A DNA stretch of 64,000 nucleotides from Bacillota bacterium (GTDB lineage: Bacteria; Bacillota; UBA4882; UBA8346): assembly GCA_029974635.1 (NCBI GenBank), contig JARKQY010000048.1:62001-126000 (forward strand), written 5' to 3'. Under the pieces are notes generated by a model. That model saw only the letters and a list, made by a program, of their open reading frames with translations. It was not told where the DNA came from and ran no database searches. Below, one piece after another: positions 45,681-54,263 of this stretch; within the stretch, counting starts at the first letter, position 1; each line of letters begins with the position of its first letter. A program made the position numbers and the translations under genes.

Positions 45681-46382
45681 GTGGCGGATATTTTTTTTGA
45701 AAACGTAAGCAAGGATTATCAGATGGGCGAGGTGACCATCCACGCGGCAAAGAAAGTGTCTTTTGCGGTCAAAAACGGCGAGCTTTGCATCATACTCGGT
45801 CCCAGCGGCGCCGGCAAAACCACCGTGCTTAATCTTCTCGGAGGCATGGAAACCGCCACGTCCGGGAAAATCCTTTTCGCGGATCAGGACATTACCGCCA
45901 TGAACGATTTAGCGCTCACCGACTACCGGCGCCATAAAATCGGCTTCGTCTTTCAGTTCTATAATTTGATCCCCATCCTCACCGCTCTTGAGAATGTGGA
46001 ACTGGCGAAGCAGGTGTGCAAGTCACCGCTGGAGCCGGAGGAAGCCCTGCGGATTGTAGGCTTAAAGGACAGGATACACAACTTTCCCGGGCAGCTTTCT
46101 GGCGGCGAACAGCAGCGTGTCGCCGTTGCAAGGGCCATCTGCAAAAACCCGGATTTGCTGCTTTGTGACGAACCTACCGGCGCGCTCGATACAGAAACCG
46201 GAAAAAACATTATCGGGGTTTTATCTGATATCAGCCGCAAGATGGGTAAAACGGTGATTATCGTTACGCACAATTCCCTTTTAGCACCCATTGCAGACCA
46301 TGTGATCGAAATGAAAAACGGCATGGTGGCTGCGGATACCGTGCAGAACGCGCCCGCGGATTTGGAGAGGATCAAATGGTAA
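45681..46382 (+). CDS. ABC exporter ATP-binding protein (LolD/MacB type)
   Basis: 233 residues. Walker A GPSGAGKTT, Q-loop GFVFQFYNLIPILTALEN, signature LSGGEQQRVAVARAI, Walker B LLLCDEPTGALDTETG, switch VIIVTHN. GALDTETG and the short linker mark the MacB/LolD/FtsE-like export group. GTG start 8 nt after AAGGAGG. It overlaps the FtsX-like permease by 7 bp. Confidence 0.92.
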   Translation: MADIFFENVSKDYQMGEVTIHAAKKVSFAVKNGELCIILGPSGAGKTTVLNLLGGMETATSGKILFADQDITAMNDLALTDYRRHKIGFVFQFYNLIPILTALENVELAKQVCKSPLEPEEALRIVGLKDRIHNFPGQLSGGEQQRVAVARAICKNPDLLLCDEPTGALDTETGKNIIGVLSDISRKMGKTVIIVTHNSLLAPIADHVIEMKNGMVAADTVQNAPADLERIKW

Positions 46383-48697
46383 ATATGCTGCAAAAAAAGA
46401 TACTTCGGGACATTAAGGAAAGCCGCTGGTCATTCGTCGCCATCGTATGTATCTGTACCCTCGGAATCGCTTTGTTCAGCGGCATTAACCTGTATGTCAG
46501 CACGATAGAAAACAGCGTGGAGGCTTCCTATCAAAACGCAAATCTGTCTGATTATTGGGTCTACAAGGCCGATGTTTCCGAATTGGATTTGGACCGGATA
46601 CAGGCTTTGCCGGATGTGAAAACGGCGCAGCGGCGCAAGCTATTGGAAGTCGGGTTATCCGGCGGCATGAACGCCAGATTGCGGCTGCATGGTGTCGATG
46701 GACAATCACAAATCAACATCCCGGAATTGCTGGAAGGCCAAACGCTTGATGGAACCGAAACCGACGCGCTTTTGCTGGACAGCCGTTTTTCCAAAGCGAA
46801 CGGGCTGAAATCCGGCGATATCATCCGGTTTTCCATCGGGGAGCAGCAAGAGGACTGGCTGGTCAAAGGGATTATTCGTAGCGCGGAATACATCTATTAC
46901 GCGCCGGATGGATTGACCATACCCGACTATCAAAAATACGGCTTCGCCTATACGAATGCTTTGGCGCTGCCGAAGGCCCCATACAATGAGCTGATCCTCT
47001 CTTTAGTTGAGAATAGCGAGCGTTCTCATGGGGAAATCACGGCAGAATTCAGGGAAACGCTCGGAAGCATTAATATCATAGGCCGCCAGCATCAACCAAG
47101 CAGCCGCTATATTACGGACGACCTGGAGGGGAACAAGCAAATAGGGACGCTGTTCCCGATTGCCTTCTTCCTGATAGCGGCCCTTGTTACATGGGTTACC
47201 GTGGGCAGAATGATGGAAAATCAGCGCCAACATTTGGGAACGCTGCGCTCTTTGGGTTTTTCCAAAAGAGAGATCATGAGCAGGTATTCGCTTTATGGAA
47301 TCCTGATTACCCTTCCAAGTATGATTTTGGGATGGCTTATTTCCCGGTATCTTGCGAAATTTCTATATCGCCTTGGAACCATTTATTTCACAATCGAAAA
47401 AAACGGGGTGGATACCTTCTCCACGCATTTCTTGTGGGCGGCATTGTGGGTTGCCCTTGTAACCTGCGGCGCGGCACTCCTTTCCTGCAAAAGGTCGCTC
47501 ACGATTACCCCGGCAGCGCTCATGCGGCCCAAGCCTCCGGCGCAAGGGCACCGCATCTTACTGGAAAGAATCCCCCTGTTTTGGCGAAACCTGAGCTTCG
47601 GCGGAAAAATCGTCACCAGAAACCTGTTTCGCAATAAGGCGCGGATGCTGATGGGGCTGATGGGAATTATCGGTTCAACCGCTTTGATTTTATGCGGCTT
47701 CGGAATGAGGGACTCCATGGACGCCATGCTTGACAGGGCGTTTGATCAAACCATGCGCTACGATGTGGAAATGAAGCTGAAAACGCCTATGACCCCCGAG
47801 GAGGCCGCCTATATTTATGAAGTGCTGGGGGATGCGCAGGCCATTGACGCAACAATGGCATTTAGCGTTTATCTTTACGGCGAGGATGGCAACGTACAGA
47901 ATCCTTATCTGGTGGTGATGGATGACGAGCAGAGCGGCTTGCGTTTTGTGGGTACTGACGGCAAGGAGGTCACACTGCCAGACAATGGCGTGCTACTCAC
48001 TCCCCGGATGGCAAAAGCGCTGGATATGGGGATTGGCAGCGTGATGATGGCGGAGCGCCTTGATGGAATTGTCATCCCCCTTGAGGTTACGGATATCATC
48101 GATTTTCCAGTGGGGAATAAAATCTATATCAGCCGGACTGCGTTTTCAAAGGTAGCCTCTCTTCCGTTTACGATCAGTGTGTTTCTGATCAGGGGACGGG
48201 ATTTGGATGTGAGCGCCTTGCATGACGACCCGCATATTGCCTTGATTGAAACCAAGCCCGAAATGGAATCCAACATCATGATTGTTCTGGAACTTCTGCA
48301 AAGCATCCAAATGGTTCTGATACTCTTTGCCGCATTGCTGGCCTTTGCCGTAATGATGGTGTTGGGCAGCATGAACTATCACGAGCGTATTCGTGAGCTT
48401 GCCACATTAAAGGTTTTGGGGTTCCATCAGAAAGAAATGAAAAGGTTGGTACTCCGTGAAAATATCTGGATAACTGTATTCGGCTTGCCCTTCGGTGTGG
48501 TGCTCGGATTCGGACTGATTGTTATGATGCAGGCGCAGACAGCAAATCCGGATATGGAAATCTCCCCGTTTATTTCTGCTGCCAGCATTGTTTTGGGTTG
48601 TGCCCTGATACTCACTTTTACGGTATTTGTAAATTATATCATGGGCAGAAAGTTTAAGAGCATTGATATGGTGTCCTCACTCAAAAGCGTGGAGTAA
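46376..48697 (+). CDS. FtsX-like ABC permease
   Basis: 773 residues. Two copies of the MacB/FtsX layout: helix 1 (SFVAIVCICTLGIALFSGIN), an extracytoplasmic domain (~40-260), three helices (~260-380 with LGTLRSLGFSKREIMSRY), then another domain and three helices at the C-terminus (LATLKVLGFHQKEMKRLVLR). This is the large single-chain permease common in Bacillota peptide and antibiotic resistance exporters. Adjacent TetR rather than a two-component system suggests a drug-induced exporter. Both ATG 46376 and 46385 are possible starts. Confidence 0.88.
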   Translation: MVNMLQKKILRDIKESRWSFVAIVCICTLGIALFSGINLYVSTIENSVEASYQNANLSDYWVYKADVSELDLDRIQALPDVKTAQRRKLLEVGLSGGMNARLRLHGVDGQSQINIPELLEGQTLDGTETDALLLDSRFSKANGLKSGDIIRFSIGEQQEDWLVKGIIRSAEYIYYAPDGLTIPDYQKYGFAYTNALALPKAPYNELILSLVENSERSHGEITAEFRETLGSINIIGRQHQPSSRYITDDLEGNKQIGTLFPIAFFLIAALVTWVTVGRMMENQRQHLGTLRSLGFSKREIMSRYSLYGILITLPSMILGWLISRYLAKFLYRLGTIYFTIEKNGVDTFSTHFLWAALWVALVTCGAALLSCKRSLTITPAALMRPKPPAQGHRILLERIPLFWRNLSFGGKIVTRNLFRNKARMLMGLMGIIGSTALILCGFGMRDSMDAMLDRAFDQTMRYDVEMKLKTPMTPEEAAYIYEVLGDAQAIDATMAFSVYLYGEDGNVQNPYLVVMDDEQSGLRFVGTDGKEVTLPDNGVLLTPRMAKALDMGIGSVMMAERLDGIVIPLEVTDIIDFPVGNKIYISRTAFSKVASLPFTISVFLIRGRDLDVSALHDDPHIALIETKPEMESNIMIVLELLQSIQMVLILFAALLAFAVMMVLGSMNYHERIRELATLKVLGFHQKEMKRLVLRENIWITVFGLPFGVVLGFGLIVMMQAQTANPDMEISPFISAASIVLGCALILTFTVFVNYIMGRKFKSIDMVSSLKSVE

Positions 48698-48704
48698 ATG
48701 CATG

Positions 48705-48814
48705 AACACGAAAACCACTTGTCTTGCCTCACACTTCGGGCCAAATTGGCCCGAAGTGTGAGGCAAGACCAAAAGCCAGCATTTGCAATTCGCAGGGTGC
48801 TGGCCTTTCGTGTT
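48705..48814. repeat. Large nested hairpin (49-bp perfect stem inside a three-way structure)
   Basis: At 48721-48769 two 24-bp arms pair perfectly around one base; the left arm begins GTCTTGCCTCACACTTCGGG. A second hairpin, GCCAGCA with TGCTGGC, lies at about 48775-48804. An outer stem, AACACGAAA (48705-48713) with TTTCGTGTT (48806-48814), encloses both. It starts 8 bp after the permease stop. It could end transcription, but such perfection suggests recent origin, as in a palindromic mobile element or recombination site. Confidence 0.8.
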
Positions 48815-48990
48815 TCCCCACAGGACAAGCGGGAAACCAAACATATATTTATTGGTCATCAAACTACTTTTCCCCTTCAACATGCCCATAAAGCTAGATA
48901 CACTTATTTTGAACCTGAAATCGCTTTCCAAGGTCCCCGCCCATCCGTTTTTACCTCAAAAATCAGGGTTTCGGTGAGAATCCCCAAGAA

Positions 48991-49045
48991 CAAAACCAGC
49001 CGGAAAATTATGGTCGATGAAAAGCCGGGGAGTTTGACGTGTATA
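48991..49045 (+). pseudogene. SymE relic
   Basis: CAGCCGGAAAATTATGGTCG and ATGAAAAGCCGGGGAGTTTG match the intact symE-like gene (about 50900-50945) with few differences, encoding SRKIMVDEKPGSLT against GRKIVVNEKPGSLT. No start or full frame. The rest of 48815-49184 is otherwise empty. Confidence 0.65.
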
Positions 49046-49184
49046 ATCAGAACATGTGTTCGTACTATAATTTTTTTCATTTATGCTTTATTTTTGAAGG
49101 ACCTATTGGCAATATCACGAAATAATTAATGTGATAAACTCGGTTGTCGTTTGTTCCAAAAATACATACTGGAGGATTAATTGT

Positions 49185-49928
49185 ATGAAAAAAATTTGCC
49201 TAATGATCTTGATTGGATTGTCCTTGACTTGTACAGCTTGGGCACAGAACCTCAATATCAATGTGAAAATCGGGGGCACGGATAACGACAAGGAAATCAA
49301 AAAAGAAGGGGCTCCTCAACTAAACACCATCAGCGCCGAATTAAGCGATGGAATGATCAAACTGAGTGACGGCAGGACCATTCCCTTTAAATATATAAAG
49401 AGCCAGACGCCGTGGCCGAATATTGAAGTTCTTGAACCGGTTGGCGCAAAAGTTAAACTTTTTGAAGGGGACCGGATGGTTTACAACGACGAAATCCCCT
49501 TCGTATGGAAAAAGGCAAAAATTGATGAATACATTAAAATGGTCGTTATTGAAAACGATGTAACATGGTCTATAAAATTCCAGGCTAAGAAGCTCCATAA
49601 TGTTGAAATAGGGAAAAAAGGTTCATTGGATGAAAGCGCAATTTTGAAAAGCAAACATTTTTCCATTCCCAAAGATGTTTTTCAACAGGGAGACGCGATA
49701 ACAGTCAATTTCTTTGATATGCCTGGTAACGGCCAAGATTGGATCACGGTTGTCCCCGAAGGTTCTCCCAACGACACATGGGGTGATTGGAGATATACCG
49801 ATGGAAAAAACAGTGGTACTTACGAGCTTCCCGTTCTGAAATCCGGAAAATATGAGTTAAGAGCATACTATGATTACCCTCATGGTGGATATGCCATACA
49901 GGACAGATTGAAATTTACAGTTGAGTAA
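49185..49928 (+). CDS. Secreted protein with Ig-like C-terminal domain, function unknown
   Basis: 247 residues. Signal peptide MKKICLMILIGLSLTCTAWA then Q. The mature N-terminal part (20-150) includes PWPNIEVLEPVGAKVKLFEG. The C-terminal ~90 residues form a beta-sandwich: ILKSKHFSIPKDVFQQGDAI, WITVVPEGSPNDTWGDWRYT, SGTYELPVLKSGKYELRAYY. This resembles the Ig-like region of secreted proteins of unknown function. ATG after GGAGGATTAATTGT. Not linked to its neighbours by an operon. Confidence 0.6.
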   Translation: MKKICLMILIGLSLTCTAWAQNLNINVKIGGTDNDKEIKKEGAPQLNTISAELSDGMIKLSDGRTIPFKYIKSQTPWPNIEVLEPVGAKVKLFEGDRMVYNDEIPFVWKKAKIDEYIKMVVIENDVTWSIKFQAKKLHNVEIGKKGSLDESAILKSKHFSIPKDVFQQGDAITVNFFDMPGNGQDWITVVPEGSPNDTWGDWRYTDGKNSGTYELPVLKSGKYELRAYYDYPHGGYAIQDRLKFTVE

Positions 49929-49980
49929 GAGTATAAATAATCAGTTCCAGACTATGTTGCATTGAAAATAAAAATAAATA

Positions 49981-50023
49981 CCTGAGGGCTTGCCGCTTAA
50001 GATGTTAAATGCAAGCCTTCAGG
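49981..50023 (+). terminator. Terminator after the secreted protein gene
   Basis: CCTGAGGGCTTGC (49981-49993) and GCAAGCCTTCAGG (50011-50023) form a ~12-bp stem with one mismatch. 53 bp after the stop. Weak U-tract. Confidence 0.6.
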
Positions 50024-50229
50024 CAATTATAAACGTCCTTAGCAAAATGGAAGATTTACTTCTCTGAAGATTGCTCGTCCCATACCGCGTTTAATCATAT
50101 AGGGTTCTTTCAGCCAGTCCTTGAGCTTTCTTGAAAAGTAAAAAGTAATCAAGATACTCTTCCCACCGACTCCCACCCGTTTTTTCTACCGTTTTGGAAC
50201 TAGTTGCTAATTTTTAACAAAAACAAAAA

Positions 50230-50371
50230 ACCAGCCTTTAGCTGGTATTGTTCTTTTTGGTAGTCCTAAGCCGCACCTAACCTTATCCACGTCCGTGAAA
50301 AGGAAGTCACTTTACAAATAAACCCATTCAAAACTCCCGATCAGTCAGATTCGGGGGTTATTTTTTTAAAG
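50230..50371. terminator. Second hairpin and SymE-tail repeat with terminator
   Basis: ACCAGC/GCTGGT at 50230-50246 followed by TTCTTTTT. At 50288-50325, GTCCGTGAAAAGGAAGTCAC and the following sequence match the 3' end of symE (51000-51038); a CCCGA/TCGGG hairpin with TTATTTTTTT follows to 50371, as after symE. So a copied symE tail. The rest of the 49929-50429 gap is otherwise empty. Confidence 0.6.
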
Positions 50372-50429
50372 GAACCGAAAAATATTTTTATGTAAAATAT
50401 TTCTAATTCTTTAATCATCCAAGTCATCC

Positions 50430-50642
50430 TTATTCTTTCTTCTCCGGTATATATTCCACAATATCACTTAACGGCACATTAAAATACTCGCAAATCTTAT
50501 TTAACACATCCATCGACACATTCTCACCCTTGCTCATTTTGGCAATCGTGGATGGTGAAAACTGCAAGGCAATCCTTAATTTTTCTTTGGTCATTCCTTT
50601 GTCAATCAATAACTTCCATAAGGGATTGAAAGAAAACGGCAT
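50430..50642 (-). CDS. Small XRE family regulator
   Basis: 70 residues of one Cro/C1-type helix-turn-helix: LWKLLIDKGMTKEKLRIALQ, FSPSTIAKMSKGENVSMDVL, EYFNVPLSDIVEYIPEKK. This is the YozG/HTH_26-like compact type. Start at the ATG 8 nt from GGAAGGAG; the upstream GTG is too close to the site. Divergent from the symE-like gene over 155 bp, so it is probably its regulator. Confidence 0.85.
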   Translation of the reverse strand: MPFSFNPLWKLLIDKGMTKEKLRIALQFSPSTIAKMSKGENVSMDVLNKICEYFNVPLSDIVEYIPEKKE

Positions 50643-50712
50643 TAAGTTCACTCCTTCCTATAAATTATAGTAATTTTTCTACGTATAGTCAAACTATTTC
50701 TATGCAAAGGCA

Positions 50713-50741
50713 TTGACATTTTCTTCGATTTATTATAGAAT
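50713..50741 (+). promoter_or_regulatory. Promoter of the symE-like gene
   Basis: TTGACA (50713-50718), 17-nt spacer, TAGAAT (50736-50741), followed by a leader and AAAGGGAGGG before the ATG. A textbook vegetative promoter. Confidence 0.7.
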
Positions 50742-50797
50742 ATCTATATGAAACCGTAGATTAATACTTCGTTTCAAATTAAAGGGAGGGAATAATA

Positions 50798-51031
50798 ATG
50801 AAAACCCGACGTCTCACTGTAAGCTCGATCTATTCCAATGAAAAATATGTCCCTGCTATTCGCCTGTCTGGTAATTGGTTGGTTGAAAATGGTTTTCAAA
50901 CCGGCCGGAAAATTGTGGTCAATGAAAAACCGGGGAGTTTGACGATTCGATTAATTTCGGGGGAGGATGAAAGGGAGGCAGGTGGTTGTGAACCTGAACC
51001 GTCCGTGAAAAGGAAATCACTTTATAAATAA
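50798..51031 (+). CDS. SymE-like toxin family protein
   Basis: 77 residues. KYVPAIRLSGNWLVENGFQT then GRKIVVNEKPGSLTIRL matches the SymE (PF08845) family, AbrB-fold proteins that in E. coli cut RNA or condense DNA and are held off by an antisense RNA (SymR). Here antisense control is not visible; a divergent XRE gene may do the job. Two truncated relatives (48991 and 50288) surround it. Followed by a CCCCCGATC/GATCGGAGG terminator at 51045-51079 with a T-run. Confidence 0.72.
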   Translation: MKTRRLTVSSIYSNEKYVPAIRLSGNWLVENGFQTGRKIVVNEKPGSLTIRLISGEDEREAGGCEPEPSVKRKSLYK

Positions 51032-51044
51032 ACCCACTAAAAAA

Positions 51045-51079
51045 CCCCCGATCATCAAAGATCGGAGGTCATTTTTTTA
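51045..51079 (+). terminator. symE terminator
   Basis: CCCCCGATC, ATCAAA, GATCGGAGG then TCATTTTTTT. 14 bp after the stop codon. Confidence 0.85.
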
Positions 51080-51142
51080 ATGAATCTTATCAAGATTTTC
51101 TTTCTTAATCGCCTTAATTCTATCTATCGAAAGCCCAGTGAT

Positions 51143-51580
51143 TTAAGAAATTAACTTTTCATCCATATTTTTACTTAGCATATTCAAAACAATTTCTTGT
51201 TTTGCTTGTTCCATACCTTTAGTAATGCCCTTCTCAATCCCTTTTTCAATCCCTTTAACTTCTCCCATTAAGAATGAATCATCATAGGCCTTTTTCAACG
51301 TCTCCGATAAATTAGTCACCATTTTCCGCGCCTCCTTGGGATTGCTTTCATCAATAACCTTGCCAATCATTTCTTTATATTTCTCTGGAAAACCCAACAC
51401 CGCGATATTCTTCAACCAAACCGCGAATAACCTGTAAAAATCCGGTTCCAATTTCTCTAAAGTTCCAATCAATTCTTCCAACCGGCGTAATAATTCATCT
51501 TTATCTTTCTTCTGATCCAGAAAAAATACTCCGCCGATTAAGTGTCTAAAACCTACTTTGTTGACGATTGTTTCAAGCAT
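51143..51580 (-). pseudogene. C-terminal remnant of an Rpn/PD-(D/E)XK transposase-like nuclease
   Basis: 145 residues. LIGTLEKLEPDFYRLFAVWL, then KGIEKGIEKGITKGMEQAKQ, the charged GxEKGxxKG helix typical of the C-terminus of Rpn (YhgA-like) proteins. The N-terminal nuclease domain is absent, replaced at its 5' side by the SEFIR gene. After LIS a TAA interrupts a continuation ITGLSIDRIKAIKKENLDKI. Both ends are therefore damaged. Confidence 0.65.
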
Positions 51581-53007
51581 TATTTCTTTTTTGCCAATTG
51601 TTCATAACCTAGCAAGAAAGAAGGACTAAAAGAATGATGTTCCCATCTTGGTAACCTTTTATTATTTGTTTTATAATCATCAAGTAAATTGTTTAAATCA
51701 CTAAGTTGAGTTATATTTAATAAGCATTTAATTTTATCAAAATATGTTTTTGATTCGGCTCTTGCGAATATCTCAAATGCTCCATAAATCCGGCCAATAT
51801 AAAGTAGTGTTTCCGGCCACCATCTCGAATTATCAATTTCTGATCTAATAAATAGAACAAAATCGGCTTGCATCAAATATCTTAACTCTAAGCCAGAACT
51901 TTTTGAACGTTGTTCCAGTATGTCAGCTCGTAACGATAAGCGTCTTAAGGTTAATCTCTTATTTCGGTGTTCTAGTGATTTCATATATTTATAGAAATAG
52001 GTGAAATTGACCATAACATCTCTTCCAGAATAAGAGTTTCCTGGCAAATAATAATCCTGAGTAAGGAATATATTCGCTTGCTCAAATCGTTCATACTTAA
52101 TGAAGATAGCTATTGCATATAAAAAGAGTTCATGAATAATGAATTTATAGTTATCAAAATCCCATTCATGCCAATTGGTTATATGTTCGGGCTTATTCAT
52201 GTAAGGAATTAATCTTTCAAAAAATCTATATAGCTTAGAAATATTTTCTGCATTTGGAGCATAATTCGCAATCGTAAAAAATATCTGGATAACTTCATTC
52301 CTATAGGGTATGAATTGTTCTATGTTATTTACTACGGCATCATCAATTTCTCCTTTTATATCATTGAGGCGAAACTTCTCAAGATTTTCTGAAAAAATCG
52401 ATAGATATTCATCTAAAGCACCTTCAGCAAATGGTTTGTTTTCTTTAATGGCCACAATAGCTCTTTTATGAGCTATTGTAGTTCCTAGCGAAATTCCTTC
52501 TGATTCATCTAAAAAAGCTGGCCGCTTTCCAAGTTCGGGTTTAATATATAAAGGTTTATTATAAATCCAACGTAACAATTTATCAAAGTTTTCAGCGTAG
52601 TTGTTGGGTTCACTAAGATCTATATAAATTCTCGATTTATAATATGTCGGGAGATATGGTTTCCCTTGATCGTCCTTTTGCGCAACTACAGCGACAAATT
52701 TATCTTGTTCTTGATTATCGTAGACTTCCTTCGAAATAATTTGTGTTTCAGTTCCAACTCCTCCAGATCTACCGTCAGCTTTATCGGCATATATCTCATC
52801 GGTCACAATCACAACTTTGTTAATCGCAGGATCAGTAACCATTTTTTCCATAAATGCAACAGCATCGTGCCCCTCTTTTAAATCCCATTTATCAAGGATT
52901 ACATCAACAGCAGAATTTCTTAGCTCCATTGCAAGCTCTAATACCCATTGTTCATGCATGGGATTAGACCAACTATAAGAAATAAAAACCTTTGGATTTT
53001 CCGTCAT
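51580..53007 (-). CDS. SEFIR (TIR-like) domain protein, probable defence effector
   Basis: 475 residues from an ATG preceded by GAAAGGAG. N-terminal SEFIR domain (about 5-160): KVFISYSWSNPMHEQWVLEL, AVDVILDKWDLKEGHDAVAF, KVVIVTDEIYADKADGRSGG. SEFIR and TIR share a fold, and bacterial members act in anti-phage systems. The remaining ~315 residues are alpha-helical and of no family I can name; they may sense infection. Its last codons reach the truncated Rpn remnant. It lies 230 bp downstream of a restriction-modification pair on the same strand. Confidence 0.82.
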   Translation of the reverse strand: MTENPKVFISYSWSNPMHEQWVLELAMELRNSAVDVILDKWDLKEGHDAVAFMEKMVTDPAINKVVIVTDEIYADKADGRSGGVGTETQIISKEVYDNQEQDKFVAVVAQKDDQGKPYLPTYYKSRIYIDLSEPNNYAENFDKLLRWIYNKPLYIKPELGKRPAFLDESEGISLGTTIAHKRAIVAIKENKPFAEGALDEYLSIFSENLEKFRLNDIKGEIDDAVVNNIEQFIPYRNEVIQIFFTIANYAPNAENISKLYRFFERLIPYMNKPEHITNWHEWDFDNYKFIIHELFLYAIAIFIKYERFEQANIFLTQDYYLPGNSYSGRDVMVNFTYFYKYMKSLEHRNKRLTLRRLSLRADILEQRSKSSGLELRYLMQADFVLFIRSEIDNSRWWPETLLYIGRIYGAFEIFARAESKTYFDKIKCLLNITQLSDLNNLLDDYKTNNKRLPRWEHHSFSPSFLLGYEQLAKKK

Positions 53008-53254
53008 ATTTAATTCTCCTTTCATCAAAATAGGTTCTCAACATTTTTGATCTACCGCGCTAAGAATAAATGTTTTAAATAGTTAAGTCAAGGTTGGCAA
53101 CGTGACCAACACCGGGTCGCTATATCCTTAAAGGCGTTATTAATACTATAATAATGACCCCTCTCGGAGTCACTTCAATTGAAACAAAGTATTTAACTAA
53201 TCGGTATAATAATTACAAACACAATTACTTTTAAAAAATCCACTAAACCGGTAA

Positions 53255-54238
53255 TTATTTATTATTATCTTCTTCATCGGACATTAAATTCCGTGGTATT
53301 TCAATAAGTTTTGACTTATCAATATCTACTTGGTTTACCCGTTCATTGTATGTTTCTAACAAACGCTTAAAACCATCCTTTAGTATGCCATTTGAAAAGA
53401 GCGATAATTCTTCTATATTTTGAGATACAAAAGACTCTATGGATTCAACTGCAATCTTGCCACCCGGGACATCTTGTTCCGCCCAGTAACGAGCTTCTCC
53501 CAGTTTATCATCCGGTACTAAAATAAATACTCTAAAACCTTCGTCAATATTAATCTTGCATTTTTGATAAAGCGGCGCCATAGGGGCTACAGTAACATGA
53601 AACGCTGTATCTCCGACCTCAAAATCTCCATGCCTTCCTAACTGCACATCAGCGGTACTATAAGACTCATTTCTAATATTCAACTCCGGAAAACGGAGGG
53701 TAAGTTTAGCCCCAACTAAATACTGAGCGACTGGACCTTCTTTACCATTCTCACGGGCAACCGTTAACAATTCATGTATGAGTTGCCTGGTGCTTTTTTG
53801 AGGGTTATAAACAATCTTAAGGCGTTGTTGATTATGAAACTCACAAACTTTATCAACTAAGAATTGTTGCAAGGAAGTCAATATATTATTTCTTTTTTCT
53901 TTTGAAAGAATCTCCAACTGAGCCTCATCTAATACTTTTAACAAATCTTGAATATTACCTAATAATCCACGATTAGTACGGCCACCCTCACTTAAAAAAG
54001 GTCTAGTTTCACCAAATTCCATCAGTATGCGCTTTACAGCTTCACCACTTACGCCTTTGATTTGAGCTCCACCATCTGTAGTATGTACATTTATATCGAG
54101 GTTGTAACTATCCTTTAATCTATCCAAGACAACTAAAGCGCCAGCAATAGCGCCCTTAGCCGGAAAATTACCACTAAATAACTTCAATTCACTATACCAT
54201 TGAGTGAATAACTCTATCGGACTTTTTTTTGAATCCAA
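53255..54238 (-). CDS. DUF4928 family protein, candidate restriction endonuclease
   Basis: 327 residues. Matches in my memory the DUF4928 family, typically next to C5 methyltransferases. Start TTG after TAGGAGGAATTAGA. GVSGEAVKRILMEFGETRPF, GRTNRGLLGNIQDLLKVLDE and RQLIHELLTVARENGKEGPV precede a beta-rich C-terminal part where GDFEVGDTAFHVTV could hold a PD-(D/E)XK-like centre; the exact residues are uncertain. 25 bp after the methyltransferase stop, so probably its restriction partner. Confidence 0.7.
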   Translation of the reverse strand: MDSKKSPIELFTQWYSELKLFSGNFPAKGAIAGALVVLDRLKDSYNLDINVHTTDGGAQIKGVSGEAVKRILMEFGETRPFLSEGGRTNRGLLGNIQDLLKVLDEAQLEILSKEKRNNILTSLQQFLVDKVCEFHNQQRLKIVYNPQKSTRQLIHELLTVARENGKEGPVAQYLVGAKLTLRFPELNIRNESYSTADVQLGRHGDFEVGDTAFHVTVAPMAPLYQKCKINIDEGFRVFILVPDDKLGEARYWAEQDVPGGKIAVESIESFVSQNIEELSLFSNGILKDGFKRLLETYNERVNQVDIDKSKLIEIPRNLMSDEEDNNK

Positions 54239-54263
54239 TCTAATTCCTCCTACGCAATCGACT

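Noticed and set aside
48698..49129. 143-codon frame after the permease gene
   Set aside because: It runs through the large palindrome and the SymE relic, so it is an artefact of those structures.
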